A DNA stretch of 64,000 nt from Nocardia acididurans (GTDB lineage: Bacteria; Actinomycetota; Actinomycetes; Mycobacteriales; Mycobacteriaceae): NCBI RefSeq assembly GCF_016741815.1, contig NZ_JAERRJ010000009.1, positions 1 through 64,000 of the forward strand, read 5' to 3'. Positions within the stretch are counted from its first letter, which is position 1. Each line of letters opens with the position of its first letter. The notes under the pieces were generated by a model. That model saw only the letters and a list, made by a program, of their open reading frames with translations, did no database searches and had not been told where the DNA came from. Shown here piece by piece: positions 26,349 through 33,738 of this stretch. The position numbers were made by a program, and so were the translations under genes.

Positions 26349-27137
26349 TTACAGGTCCGGGATGGGGAGGTCCAGGTTGGGGCGTTCGATGCCGCCGTCG
26401 ACCTCGATGACCTTGCCGGTGATGTAGCCGCCGGCGCGGGAGCTGAGGTAGACGATGGCGGCGGCGATTTCCCAGGGTTCGCCGAGGCGGCCGAGCGGAG
26501 TGACCGATTCCATCGAAGCCTTGATTTCCGGTTGCTGGGCAACGACATCCAGGGCGGAGGTGAGGACCGAGCCGACGGCGATGGCGTTCACGCGGATGCG
26601 GGGGGAGAGGTCGGTGGCGGCGAGGCGGGTCCAGTGGGCGAGAGCGGCTTTGGCGGTGCCGTAGGCGAGGAAGCCGCGGCCCGCGGTGCGGCCCATCATG
26701 GAGGTGATGTTGACGACCGAGCCGCCGCCGGATTTCAGCAGGTGCGGGACGGCCGCGCGAGTGAGGGCGTGGGCGGTGGAGACGTTGAAACGAAAAGCCT
26801 CTTCGAGGAATTCGGGGGTGGTGGTGAGGAAGGTGTTGGGCATGGTGCCGCCGACATTGTTGACGACGATGTCGATGCGGCCGAGTTCGGCGGCGGCCGT
26901 TTCGGCGAAGGCGGTGACGGCGGAGAGGTCGGACAGGTCGCAGGGGACGGTGACGGCGCGGCGGCCGAGCGCGCGGATCTTGCCCGCGACCTCGTCGAGC
27001 TGGGTGGCGGTGCGGGCGGCGAGGGCCACGTCGGCGCCCGCTTCGGCGAGGGCCAGGGCGGTGGCGGCGCCGATGCCGCGGCCGGCTCCGGTGACGAGGG
27101 CGACGCGGCCGTCCAGGCGGAAGGTGTCGAGGATCAT
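26349..27137 (-). CDS. Short-chain dehydrogenase/reductase (Rv0927c-like)
   Basis: Classical SDR of 262 residues. NAD(P)-binding TGAGRGIG, structural NNVGG, catalytic Ser in NITSMMG and Tyr/Lys in YGTAK. The C-terminus NLDLPIPDL is characteristic of a mycobacterial SDR family (Rv0927c). An alcohol or keto group of a lipid or steroid is a plausible substrate. It is convergent with the preceding PLP enzyme with a 17-base gap. Confidence 0.9.
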   Translation of the reverse strand: MILDTFRLDGRVALVTGAGRGIGAATALALAEAGADVALAARTATQLDEVAGKIRALGRRAVTVPCDLSDLSAVTAFAETAAAELGRIDIVVNNVGGTMPNTFLTTTPEFLEEAFRFNVSTAHALTRAAVPHLLKSGGGSVVNITSMMGRTAGRGFLAYGTAKAALAHWTRLAATDLSPRIRVNAIAVGSVLTSALDVVAQQPEIKASMESVTPLGRLGEPWEIAAAIVYLSSRAGGYITGKVIEVDGGIERPNLDLPIPDL

Positions 27138-27259
27138 CAGGGGTGTTCTCCTTCGAGCGACTGGTCGTGACGGTGGTCACAAGCAGTTTTTAGAACACGT
27201 TCCTATCACTCGGGGCGATGAACTGGAAGCGCCGGTCCCACGCGGCTACCGTTGAGCGC

Positions 27260-27709
27260 GTGGACACCGCGTCAGCTCCCGTGAGCCAACCTCCAGCCCG
27301 GTCTCGGTGGCTCACCGCCGGGCTGCCGTTGCTCACCGGCGGCGCGGTGGCCGGAGTGCTGGCGGTGCTGCACTTCCGGGACCCACATGAGCAGGGCTCG
27401 TACGGGGTGTGCCCGTTCTATGAGCTGACCGGCTGGTGGTGCCCGGGCTGTGGCGGCCTGCGGGGGCTGCACAATCTCACCGACGGCCGGATCATCGATG
27501 CCGTGCACAGCAATATCCTGCTGGTGCCGCTGCTGCTGGGATTCCTTGCGTGGTGGGGGAATTGGACGATCAAGGGCTGGCGCGGGCAGTCGCTGCCGCC
27601 GCTGCCCAGGATCCTGCCGAGGTCGGCGCTGTGGATCACCGCGATCCTGCTGGTGGCCTTCACGGTGGTGCGGAACACGCCCTACGGGACCTGGCTCGCA
27701 CCGGTCTGA
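27260..27709 (+). CDS. DUF2752 membrane protein
   Basis: A 149-residue protein with three hydrophobic segments and the family signature CPFYELTGWWCPGCGGLRGL (two Cys clusters after the first membrane segment), suggesting metal or redox chemistry at the membrane. Function unknown. GTG 27260 is preceded at seven bases by TACCGT and lacks a ribosome site, so it is probably leaderless; an in-frame ATG at 27218 would add 14 basic residues. Confidence 0.82.
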   Translation: MDTASAPVSQPPARSRWLTAGLPLLTGGAVAGVLAVLHFRDPHEQGSYGVCPFYELTGWWCPGCGGLRGLHNLTDGRIIDAVHSNILLVPLLLGFLAWWGNWTIKGWRGQSLPPLPRILPRSALWITAILLVAFTVVRNTPYGTWLAPV

Positions 27710-27764
27710 GCAGCGGCGGCGTGGCTGTCGGAGTGAGCACGCCGCGCGGGGGCATGCTCTTCCT

Positions 27765-27950
27765 ATGAGTGATTCCCTGAAGGAACGAGTACGCGCGAAG
27801 CTACTGCGGCAGCTGGCCGAGGACGGGCCGGACCCGGAGCAGGATGATGTGCGGCATGTTTCGGTCCAGGACGATCTGGACATCTTGAACGCCGTCGCGG
27901 ACGACGATCCCTTGATCGAGGAACTCGCCGCCCGCTATCTCGTGCCGTAA
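27765..27950 (+). CDS. Small acidic hypothetical protein
   Basis: A 61-residue frame with actinobacterial codon usage, a basic first helix (KERVRAKLLRQLAED) and an acidic remainder (DDLDILNAVADDDPLIEEL). There is no recognised domain. It starts 55 bases after the DUF2752 gene and could be cotranscribed with it. Size and composition suggest a soluble helical protein; no function is proposed. Confidence 0.55.
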   Translation: MSDSLKERVRAKLLRQLAEDGPDPEQDDVRHVSVQDDLDILNAVADDDPLIEELAARYLVP

Positions 27951-27957
27951 CCCGAGT

Positions 27958-28000
27958 CTCAGTGTTCTCAGGGCTTTGCCCCGAACCCCACCGCAGTCGA
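27958..28000. repeat. Copy of GC-rich interspersed repeat
   Basis: A single copy (TCTCAGGGCTTTGCCCCGAA and flanking bases) of the family also found near 7.8-8.0 kb and 33.5 kb, lying in the 54-base gap between convergent genes. It has an internal stem GGGC-TTTG-CCC and may act as a terminator. Confidence 0.5.
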
Positions 28001-28004
28001 GAAG

Positions 28005-29339
28005 TCAGAACGCGCAGGGCGCGCCGCCCTCGCTGCCCCTGCCGAACGGGCGGGTTTCCGGCACCGGGTTCCAATGCCCTTCGGTGCGTGCGTAATCCCA
28101 GCCCGGCCCCTTCTCCACCAGTGTGGAGATCGCGTCGATGAGCCGGTCCACGTCGGCGGCGGTGGTGCCGAGGCCGATGCTGGCTCGCAGGGCCGCGTCC
28201 ACGCCGAGGCGCGACAGCAGCGGGTGCGCGCAGAAGCGGCCGTCGCGGACGCCGATGCCGTGTTCGGCGGAGAGATACGCGGCGACCTGGCCGGGTTCGA
28301 ATCCGTCGACGGTGAAGGCGACGATGCCGACGGCGTCGGTGCTGTCGCGCCAGATGCGCAGGAAGTTCACGCCGGGAACGGTTTTCAGGCCGTAGCGCAG
28401 GCGATGGGTGAGGTACTGCTCGTGCTCGGTGACGGTGGTCGCGTCGAGTTCGGTGAGTGCGTCGCAGGCGGCGGCCAGCGCGGCGACGCCGAGGACGTTC
28501 GGGGAGCCGGCCTCGTGCCGCTGCGGCGCGGGCGCCCATTCGACGCTGTCGGCGGTGACGGAGCGGACCGCGCCGCCGCCCGCCAGGTACGGTTCGGCGG
28601 CGTCGAGCCAGTCGCGGCGGCCGACGAGTACGCCCGCGCCGAACGGCGCGTACGCCTTGTGGCCGGAGAAGGCCAGGTAGTCGATGCCGGTGGTGCGCAG
28701 GTCGATGCGGCGGTGCGGGGCCAGTTGGGCGGCGTCGACGAGGACGCGGGTGCCGCACTGGTGCGCGATCCAGGCCAGGCGCTCCAATGGGAGCAGTTCG
28801 CCGGTCACATTGGATGCGCCCGTAATCGCAAGCAGTGCAGCGGGTTTCGAGCAGAGTTCGGCGACGAGCCGCTGGATGGTCTCCTCGATGGTGTCGGCGA
28901 CCGGGACCACGCGGCGGCCGTGCCGCTGCCAGGGCAGGAAGTTGGCGTGGTGTTCCACGTCGAGGACCACGGTGTCGCCGGGTACGCAGGAGGCGAGCAG
29001 GTTGAGCGAGTCGGTGGTGTTGCGGGTGAACACGACGACCTGGTCGTCGGCGGCGTTCAGGAAGCGGGCGACCGAACCGCGGGCGGATTCGTAGCAGTCG
29101 GTGGACACGCGGGAGGCGTAGCCCGCGCCGCGGTGCACGCTGGCGTAGAACGGCAGCAACTCCTGTACGCGGTCGGTGACCTGCGCCAATGCCGGTGCGC
29201 TGGCGGCATAGTCGAAGTTGGCGTAGGTGGTGGTGCCGCCCTGGACGAGGGGCACCTGGAGATCACAACCGGAAACCTCGGCGAGGGGGGCACAGGTCTG
29301 GTCGGCGAAAGCGGTCATCACGAAATCCCGTCGGCTCAT
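28005..29339 (-). CDS. Cysteine desulfurase-like class V aminotransferase
   Basis: A PLP enzyme of 444 residues in the SufS/selenocysteine-lyase family. The PLP lysine is in FSGHKAYAPFG, the preceding Asp in LVDAAQLAPH, and the persulfide cysteine in RDGRFCAHPL, all intact. It could mobilise sulfur for Fe-S clusters or act on another cysteine-like substrate. GTG/ATG at 29321/29318, with ACGGGA upstream, is a good alternative start. It diverges from the heme oxygenase across an IdeR-type box and may share iron control. Confidence 0.85.
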   Translation of the reverse strand: MSRRDFVMTAFADQTCAPLAEVSGCDLQVPLVQGGTTTYANFDYAASAPALAQVTDRVQELLPFYASVHRGAGYASRVSTDCYESARGSVARFLNAADDQVVVFTRNTTDSLNLLASCVPGDTVVLDVEHHANFLPWQRHGRRVVPVADTIEETIQRLVAELCSKPAALLAITGASNVTGELLPLERLAWIAHQCGTRVLVDAAQLAPHRRIDLRTTGIDYLAFSGHKAYAPFGAGVLVGRRDWLDAAEPYLAGGGAVRSVTADSVEWAPAPQRHEAGSPNVLGVAALAAACDALTELDATTVTEHEQYLTHRLRYGLKTVPGVNFLRIWRDSTDAVGIVAFTVDGFEPGQVAAYLSAEHGIGVRDGRFCAHPLLSRLGVDAALRASIGLGTTAADVDRLIDAISTLVEKGPGWDYARTEGHWNPVPETRPFGRGSEGGAPCAF

Positions 29340-29663
29340 GGGACGCGCGATCAGAAAGGGGTGATCGAGTGTCCGCGCTTGCCGCGCCCAAGTCGGGCTA
29401 CGGCCTGGTCGTCACCCGGAGCACCCCACCGCGGAGGAGGGTTGCCGACCAGCGAGCCGGGGCTTTGCGCTGGCACTCATGACCTGGTTGCCGAGATTTG
29501 CAGATGTGTCGGGCTCTTGTCAACCCCGCCGCGAAAATCCATCGAAAGTTGGATCCGGTGGGTCGCAAAGTTCGTTTCGCGGGAACGTTGCTGTAGCTAA
29601 CCTTGGTAATTGAGGTTAGGGTAGCCAAAGTAGGGCGCCCGAGAGGTGAAAGAGGTTGCTCCC
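29340..29663. promoter_or_regulatory. Divergent, iron-controlled intergenic region
   Basis: 324 bases between the cysteine desulfurase and the heme oxygenase. The only clear elements are the iron box at 29611-29629 and an overlapping half-site to its left (TAGCTAACCTTGG, 29594-29606). No gene is seen. Confidence 0.5.
29611..29629. promoter_or_regulatory. IdeR/DtxR iron box
   Basis: TGAGGTTAGGGTAGCCAAA matches 14 of 19 positions of the IdeR consensus TTAGGTTAGGCTAACCTAA, with the left half nearly perfect. It lies 34 bases upstream of the heme oxygenase ATG, the expected place for iron-dependent repression. Confidence 0.75.
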
Positions 29664-30341
29664 ATGCCGTTGAAGACTGACACCGTGGACACCAAGACGC
29701 CGTTCTCGACGCTCATCCGGACCGCCACCGAGCAGCAGCACAATGAGGCCGAGCACTCCACCTTCATGCGTGACATGCTCACCGGAAACCTTGGTGTGCA
29801 GGCTTTTTACCGCTACACCGCGCAGCTGTGGTTCGTCTACGACGCGCTGGAGAAGCACTCCGCGGCCCTCGCCGCCGACCCGGTCGCCGGGCCGTTCGTG
29901 CGCTCGGAGCTGGACCGGCTGGCGGCCATCGAACTCGATCTCGCCTACCTCGGCGGCCCGAACTGGCGCGACGAGCTCGTCGCGCTGCCATCGACCGCCG
30001 CCTACGCCGCCCGCGTCGAGGAGTGCGCGCGCACCTGGCCGGCCGGGTACGTGGTGCATCACTACACCCGCTACCTGGGCGATCTCTCGGGCGGACAGGT
30101 GATTCGCGGAACCGCCGAGAAGCTGTGGGATCTGCCCAAGAAGGGCGACGGCGTGCGGTTCTACGTCTTCGACGCGATCACGAATCCCGCCGCGTTCAAA
30201 CGGGATTACCGCGAGAACCTGGACCGGATGCCCATCGACGGGCCCGAGGTCGATCGGGTGCTCGACGAGGCGCGGCTGGCATTCACCATGAACACCACGA
30301 TGTTCCAGGAACTGGGCGCGGAATTCAGCGCGCGAAACTGA
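29664..30341 (+). CDS. hmuO: Heme oxygenase (biliverdin-producing)
   Basis: A 225-residue HmuO-type heme oxygenase that opens heme to biliverdin, CO and iron. The proximal histidine is in QQHNEAEHSTFM near residue 25, and the flexible distal helix is YLGDLSGGQVIRG. Length is standard. ATG 29664 follows AGAGG at eight bases; GTG 29646 is less likely. The iron box upstream indicates expression under iron starvation to use heme as an iron source. No heme importer is adjacent. Confidence 0.95.
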   Translation: MPLKTDTVDTKTPFSTLIRTATEQQHNEAEHSTFMRDMLTGNLGVQAFYRYTAQLWFVYDALEKHSAALAADPVAGPFVRSELDRLAAIELDLAYLGGPNWRDELVALPSTAAYAARVEECARTWPAGYVVHHYTRYLGDLSGGQVIRGTAEKLWDLPKKGDGVRFYVFDAITNPAAFKRDYRENLDRMPIDGPEVDRVLDEARLAFTMNTTMFQELGAEFSARN

Positions 30342-30438
30342 ATTCCGGTCGCGCCCAGGGGGCCGTCGGCCGGTATTCATCATCAGGGCCGGTCGGCGGG
30401 CTCTCCCCCTTGTCGGTGGACTGTGTTCTCATGGGTGG

Positions 30439-31074
30439 GTGAGCCTGCCGCTGCTGTTGAGTTTCATCGGGCTGTGCGTACTGCTGTCCATCACGCCCGG
30501 CCCGGATTCCTTTCTGGTGCTGCGGTTTTCGATGTCCGGGCCGCGTCCGGCCATCGCCGCGGCGATGGGGTCCGCGCTCGGGGGCATCGTGTGGGCGGTG
30601 GTGGTCGCGGCGGGGGTGGCGGCGCTGCTCGAGCAGTCGGCCACGGCCTATCGGGCGTTGAAGGTGATCGGCGGGCTCTACCTGGTGTATCTGGGGGTGC
30701 GGGCGCTGCTCGCGCATCGGCGCGGAAAGGCTTCGGCCGCAGTCGAATCGGATGCTCCCGGCGCGCGGGCGAAGGGTGATTCGGTTCGCTCGGCATTCGC
30801 TGCCGGATTGCTGTCGTGCATGTTCAATCCCAAGGTGGGTTTGTTCTATCTCGCGGTGCTGCCGCAGTTCCTGACCGAGGTCACCTTCGCGAACACGCTC
30901 ACCCTCGGGGCGATCGAATCCGCCATCGCCGCAATCGAAATGGTGCTGCTAGCCATGGCCGCTTCCCGCGCGGTGGCGCTGTTGAAGCGGCCGAAGGTGC
31001 GCGATCGGCTGGAGCAGGCGAGCGCGGCCATCCTGGCGGCGCTGGGCATCGGCACCGCCACCTCCGCGGCCTGA
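30439..31074 (+). CDS. LysE/RhtB-family exporter
   Basis: Amino-acid/metabolite exporter of 211 residues with about six membrane segments and the N-terminal signature ITPGPDSFLVLRFSMSGPRP. The loop FNPKVGLFYLAVLPQF is also typical. The exported compound is unknown. GTG 30439 is the first plausible start. Confidence 0.9.
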   Translation: MSLPLLLSFIGLCVLLSITPGPDSFLVLRFSMSGPRPAIAAAMGSALGGIVWAVVVAAGVAALLEQSATAYRALKVIGGLYLVYLGVRALLAHRRGKASAAVESDAPGARAKGDSVRSAFAAGLLSCMFNPKVGLFYLAVLPQFLTEVTFANTLTLGAIESAIAAIEMVLLAMAASRAVALLKRPKVRDRLEQASAAILAALGIGTATSAA

Positions 31075-31093
31075 CCGGAGCGCGCCGGGAGAA

Positions 31094-31642
31094 TCAGTCC
31101 GCGATCTCGGCGCGGTGGTAGACGCCGTTGTAGTAGACCAGCGGGCCGACCGCCGGAGCGTCCTGCGTGTTGTCGTGCACCCGGGTGACCAGCCCGACCA
31201 CCAGCGTGTGATCGCCGATCGGCAGCAACTGGTAGACGGTGGCGCGCACCCAGATGGGCGTGCCGTGCAGGATCGGCTCGCCGGTGTCCAGGGTGGTCCA
31301 CAGCGAGCGATCGGTGAAGCGCTCGGCGGCGTCCCGGCTGAAGCGCTGGGCCAGATGCTTCTGATGCTGGCCGAGGAAGTGCACGACCAGCGAATCGGCG
31401 CGCAGCATGGCGTCGCGGCTGGAGGAGGTCTCGGCGATATTGAACGAGATGAGCGGCGGATCGGCGGACAGCGACGCGAAGGAGGTGGCGGTGAAACCGA
31501 CGGGCCCGTTCTCGGAGTTCAGCGTGACGATGGTGACGCCCGCCGGATAGTGCCGCATGGCGGAGCGATACTGCTGCGCGGTGATGCCGCTCAGGTCATC
31601 GGGCACATGTAGCTCGGCGCCGGATGTCTCGGAATCAGTCAC
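31094..31642 (-). CDS. Flavin reductase-like protein
   Basis: A 182-residue FMN-binding split-barrel protein of the flavin reductase family (HpaC/HsaB type). Features include MRHYPAGVTIVTL, GFTATSFASLSADPPLISFN and the dimer motif HFLGQHQKHLAQRFS. It probably supplies reduced flavin to a two-component monooxygenase; no partner is adjacent. It is followed downstream by a convergent LysE exporter. Confidence 0.88.
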   Translation of the reverse strand: MTDSETSGAELHVPDDLSGITAQQYRSAMRHYPAGVTIVTLNSENGPVGFTATSFASLSADPPLISFNIAETSSSRDAMLRADSLVVHFLGQHQKHLAQRFSRDAAERFTDRSLWTTLDTGEPILHGTPIWVRATVYQLLPIGDHTLVVGLVTRVHDNTQDAPAVGPLVYYNGVYHRAEIAD

Positions 31643-31710
31643 GCAACGAACCTACGTCGTTCGCTGCCCGAATATTCCGGGCTGTGCGAAATCGCTCAGC
31701 GATCCGACAC

Positions 31711-32187
31711 TCAATCGACATCGATGGCCAGGCCCGCCGTGATGCGGACCAGCTCGCCGAAGGTGGTGCGGAACAGGGTGTTCGGGTGGCCGCCCGCCGC
31801 CCACAGCTCCGGATGATGCGACAGCGCGTTGTCGACGAAGGTGGGCAGGTTGGTGGGATGGCCCAGTGGAGCCACCCCGCCGATGGGTTGCCCGGTGACC
31901 TCGCGGACCATGGCCGCGGGTGCGCGGGTGAGAGTGCCCTCCAGCCGCTTCCCGGTATCGGCCAGGTTCACCTGGTGCGCGCCGGACACCAATAGCAGGA
32001 CGGGATCCTCGTCGAGCAGGAAGACCAGGGACTTGGTGATGGCTCCGACATCCACGCCGAGCGCCTGAGCTGCTGCTTCGGCGGTGTGCGTGGGATTGGG
32101 TTGCGTGACGATCACCCCGTGGTGGCCGCGCTGGATCAAGGTGTCGGAAACCTTCGTCGCGATCGGCGGCAGCAGGGACCTGCGCAT
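31711..32187 (-). CDS. YbaK/EbsC-type aminoacyl-tRNA deacylase
   Basis: A 158-residue protein with the YbaK fold: THTAEAAAQALGVDVGAITKSLVF near the N-terminus and IGGVAPLGH in the catalytic region. The family removes misacylated Cys or similar amino acids from tRNA(Pro). ATG 32187 is preceded by TACTCT at seven bases with no ribosome site, suggesting a leaderless mRNA. Confidence 0.87.
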   Translation of the reverse strand: MRRSLLPPIATKVSDTLIQRGHHGVIVTQPNPTHTAEAAAQALGVDVGAITKSLVFLLDEDPVLLLVSGAHQVNLADTGKRLEGTLTRAPAAMVREVTGQPIGGVAPLGHPTNLPTFVDNALSHHPELWAAGGHPNTLFRTTFGELVRITAGLAIDVD

Positions 32188-32227
32188 GCCACCAAGAGTA
32201 GAGCGATTGCGGATCATGTGCCGGGTT

Positions 32228-32548
32228 TCAATACTCTGGATAACCCTCCTCCGGACCGAGCATCTGCGCGATCCGGGCACGGGTGATCCGTGACAGTTCG
32301 GCGATCGTGTGCTCCGAAACGTTGTCGTGGGCACAGGAATCGAAGGTTCGCGCCAGATCCACCGCCGACAGGGCGTGCAGTTCGGCCGCCGCGGCGGTGT
32401 GCAGGGAGGCGTGGCCGGGGTAGGGCCTGCCGTCCGCGATCTTGGATGCCCAGGTGACATTGCAGCAGCATTCGTACAGGGCGTGGATCGCGCGGGCGCG
32501 GGAGAGGGAATTGAAGCGGTCGAGGCCGATTCCGTGGTGCATCAACAT
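32228..32548 (-). CDS. Short OHCU-decarboxylase-like protein
   Basis: A 106-residue protein whose N-terminal two-thirds resemble the helical start of 2-oxo-4-hydroxy-4-carboxy-5-ureidoimidazoline decarboxylase (RFNSLSRARAIHALYECC, then WASKIADGRPY). The usual HPRIG segment, which carries the catalytic His, is not recognisable, and the protein is shorter than the ~165-residue enzyme. It is either a diverged family member or a decayed gene. The start is uncertain (GTG 32560 also possible). No urate-pathway genes lie nearby. Confidence 0.45.
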   Translation of the reverse strand: MLMHHGIGLDRFNSLSRARAIHALYECCCNVTWASKIADGRPYPGHASLHTAAAAELHALSAVDLARTFDSCAHDNVSEHTIAELSRITRARIAQMLGPEEGYPEY

Positions 32549-32692
32549 CGGAACCCCCACACGGGAGAAGCATCTTGTGGACGCAATAATCGTCCGTCCC
32601 GCGGCCTGCTGGAAACCAGTGGGGGACAGCAGATTTAGCACAGCGTTTACACCCGGGTACGGAACCGCGCAAACCGCCGATACGCTGGACCG

Positions 32693-33514
32693 ATGACCGA
32701 TTGGAAGGCTTTCGAAGTCGAGAGCAAGGACCACGTCGCGACGGTGACGCTGACCGGCCCGGGCAAGGGCAATGCCATGGGACCGGACTTCTGGCGCGAG
32801 CTGCCGCTCATCTTCGGCGAACTCGACGCCGACCCGGAGGTGCGGGCCATCGTGCTCACCGGCGCGGGCAAGCACTTCTCCTACGGGCTGGACCTGCCCG
32901 CCATGAGCCCGCTGTTCGGGCCGCTGCTGCGTGACAAGGCCCTGGCCGCGCCGCGCACCACCTTCCTCAAGGGCGTGCGGGATATGCAGGCTTCGGTCAC
33001 CGCGGTCGCCGACTGCACCAAGCCGGTGATCGCGGCGGTGTCCGGCTGGTGCATCGGCGGTGGGCTGGATCTGATCGCGGCCGCCGATATCCGGCTGGCC
33101 AGCGCGGACGCCAAGTTCAGCCTGCGCGAGGCGAAGGTCGCGATCGTCGCCGACATCGGGTCGCTGCACCGGCTGCCGGGGATCATCGGCGAGGGGCACC
33201 TGCGTGAGCTCGCCTACACGGGCAAGGACATCGACGCCGCCCGCGCCGAGAAGATCGGCCTGGTCAATGACGTGTACGCGGATCAGCAGGCGGTGCTGGA
33301 CGCGGCGTACGCGCTGGCGCGCGAGATCGCCGAGAACCCGCCGCTGGTGGTGCAGGGCATCAAGGATGTGCTGGATCAGCCCAAGGCCGGCAAGGTGGCG
33401 GACGGACTGCGCTATGTGTCGGCGTGGAACGCGGCCTTCCTGCCGTCGGAGGATCTGACCGAGGCGATCCAGGCGGTCTTCGAGAAGCGTCCGCCGCGTT
33501 TCCAGGGGAAGTAG
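32693..33514 (+). CDS. echA21: Enoyl-CoA hydratase/isomerase family protein
   Basis: Crotonase-fold protein of 273 residues close to the dienoyl-CoA isomerase type. The oxyanion-hole segments are LTGAGKHFSYGLDLP and VSGWCIGGGLDLIAAAD, and the acidic catalytic position falls in VAIVADIGSLHRLP. It probably isomerises or hydrates unsaturated acyl-CoA. The M. tuberculosis symbol echA21 is given by similarity from memory and is tentative. ATG 32693 follows TACGCT at six bases, without a Shine-Dalgarno site. Confidence 0.82.
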   Translation: MTDWKAFEVESKDHVATVTLTGPGKGNAMGPDFWRELPLIFGELDADPEVRAIVLTGAGKHFSYGLDLPAMSPLFGPLLRDKALAAPRTTFLKGVRDMQASVTAVADCTKPVIAAVSGWCIGGGLDLIAAADIRLASADAKFSLREAKVAIVADIGSLHRLPGIIGEGHLRELAYTGKDIDAARAEKIGLVNDVYADQQAVLDAAYALAREIAENPPLVVQGIKDVLDQPKAGKVADGLRYVSAWNAAFLPSEDLTEAIQAVFEKRPPRFQGK

Positions 33515-33528
33515 TAACAACTCTTGTA

Positions 33529-33649
33529 GCTCTCAGGGGCTTCGCCCCCCGAACCCCAACCGCGGAGCGTTGTGCTCTCCGGCTTCGCCCCCGAACCCCC
33601 AACCGCGGAGTGCTGTGCTCTCGGGCTTCGTCCCGAACCCTGGACAGCG
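33529..33649. repeat. GC-rich interspersed repeat, three tandem copies
   Basis: Units start GCTCTC at 33529, 33574 and 33617. Each has GGCTTCG-CCC and CGAACCC, and the first two have CAACCGCGGAG. They are the inverse orientation of the cluster near 7.8-8.0 kb. They fill most of the 224-base gap before the MFS gene and are not coding. Confidence 0.7.
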
Positions 33650-33738
33650 AAGGGCCGCGTTTCGGGGGCGGGGGCGAAAATCCGTTGCGGGCTTCGGGTT
33701 CCGGCCTATCGTGAGGCGGGGGACCTGGAGGTTCGGCG

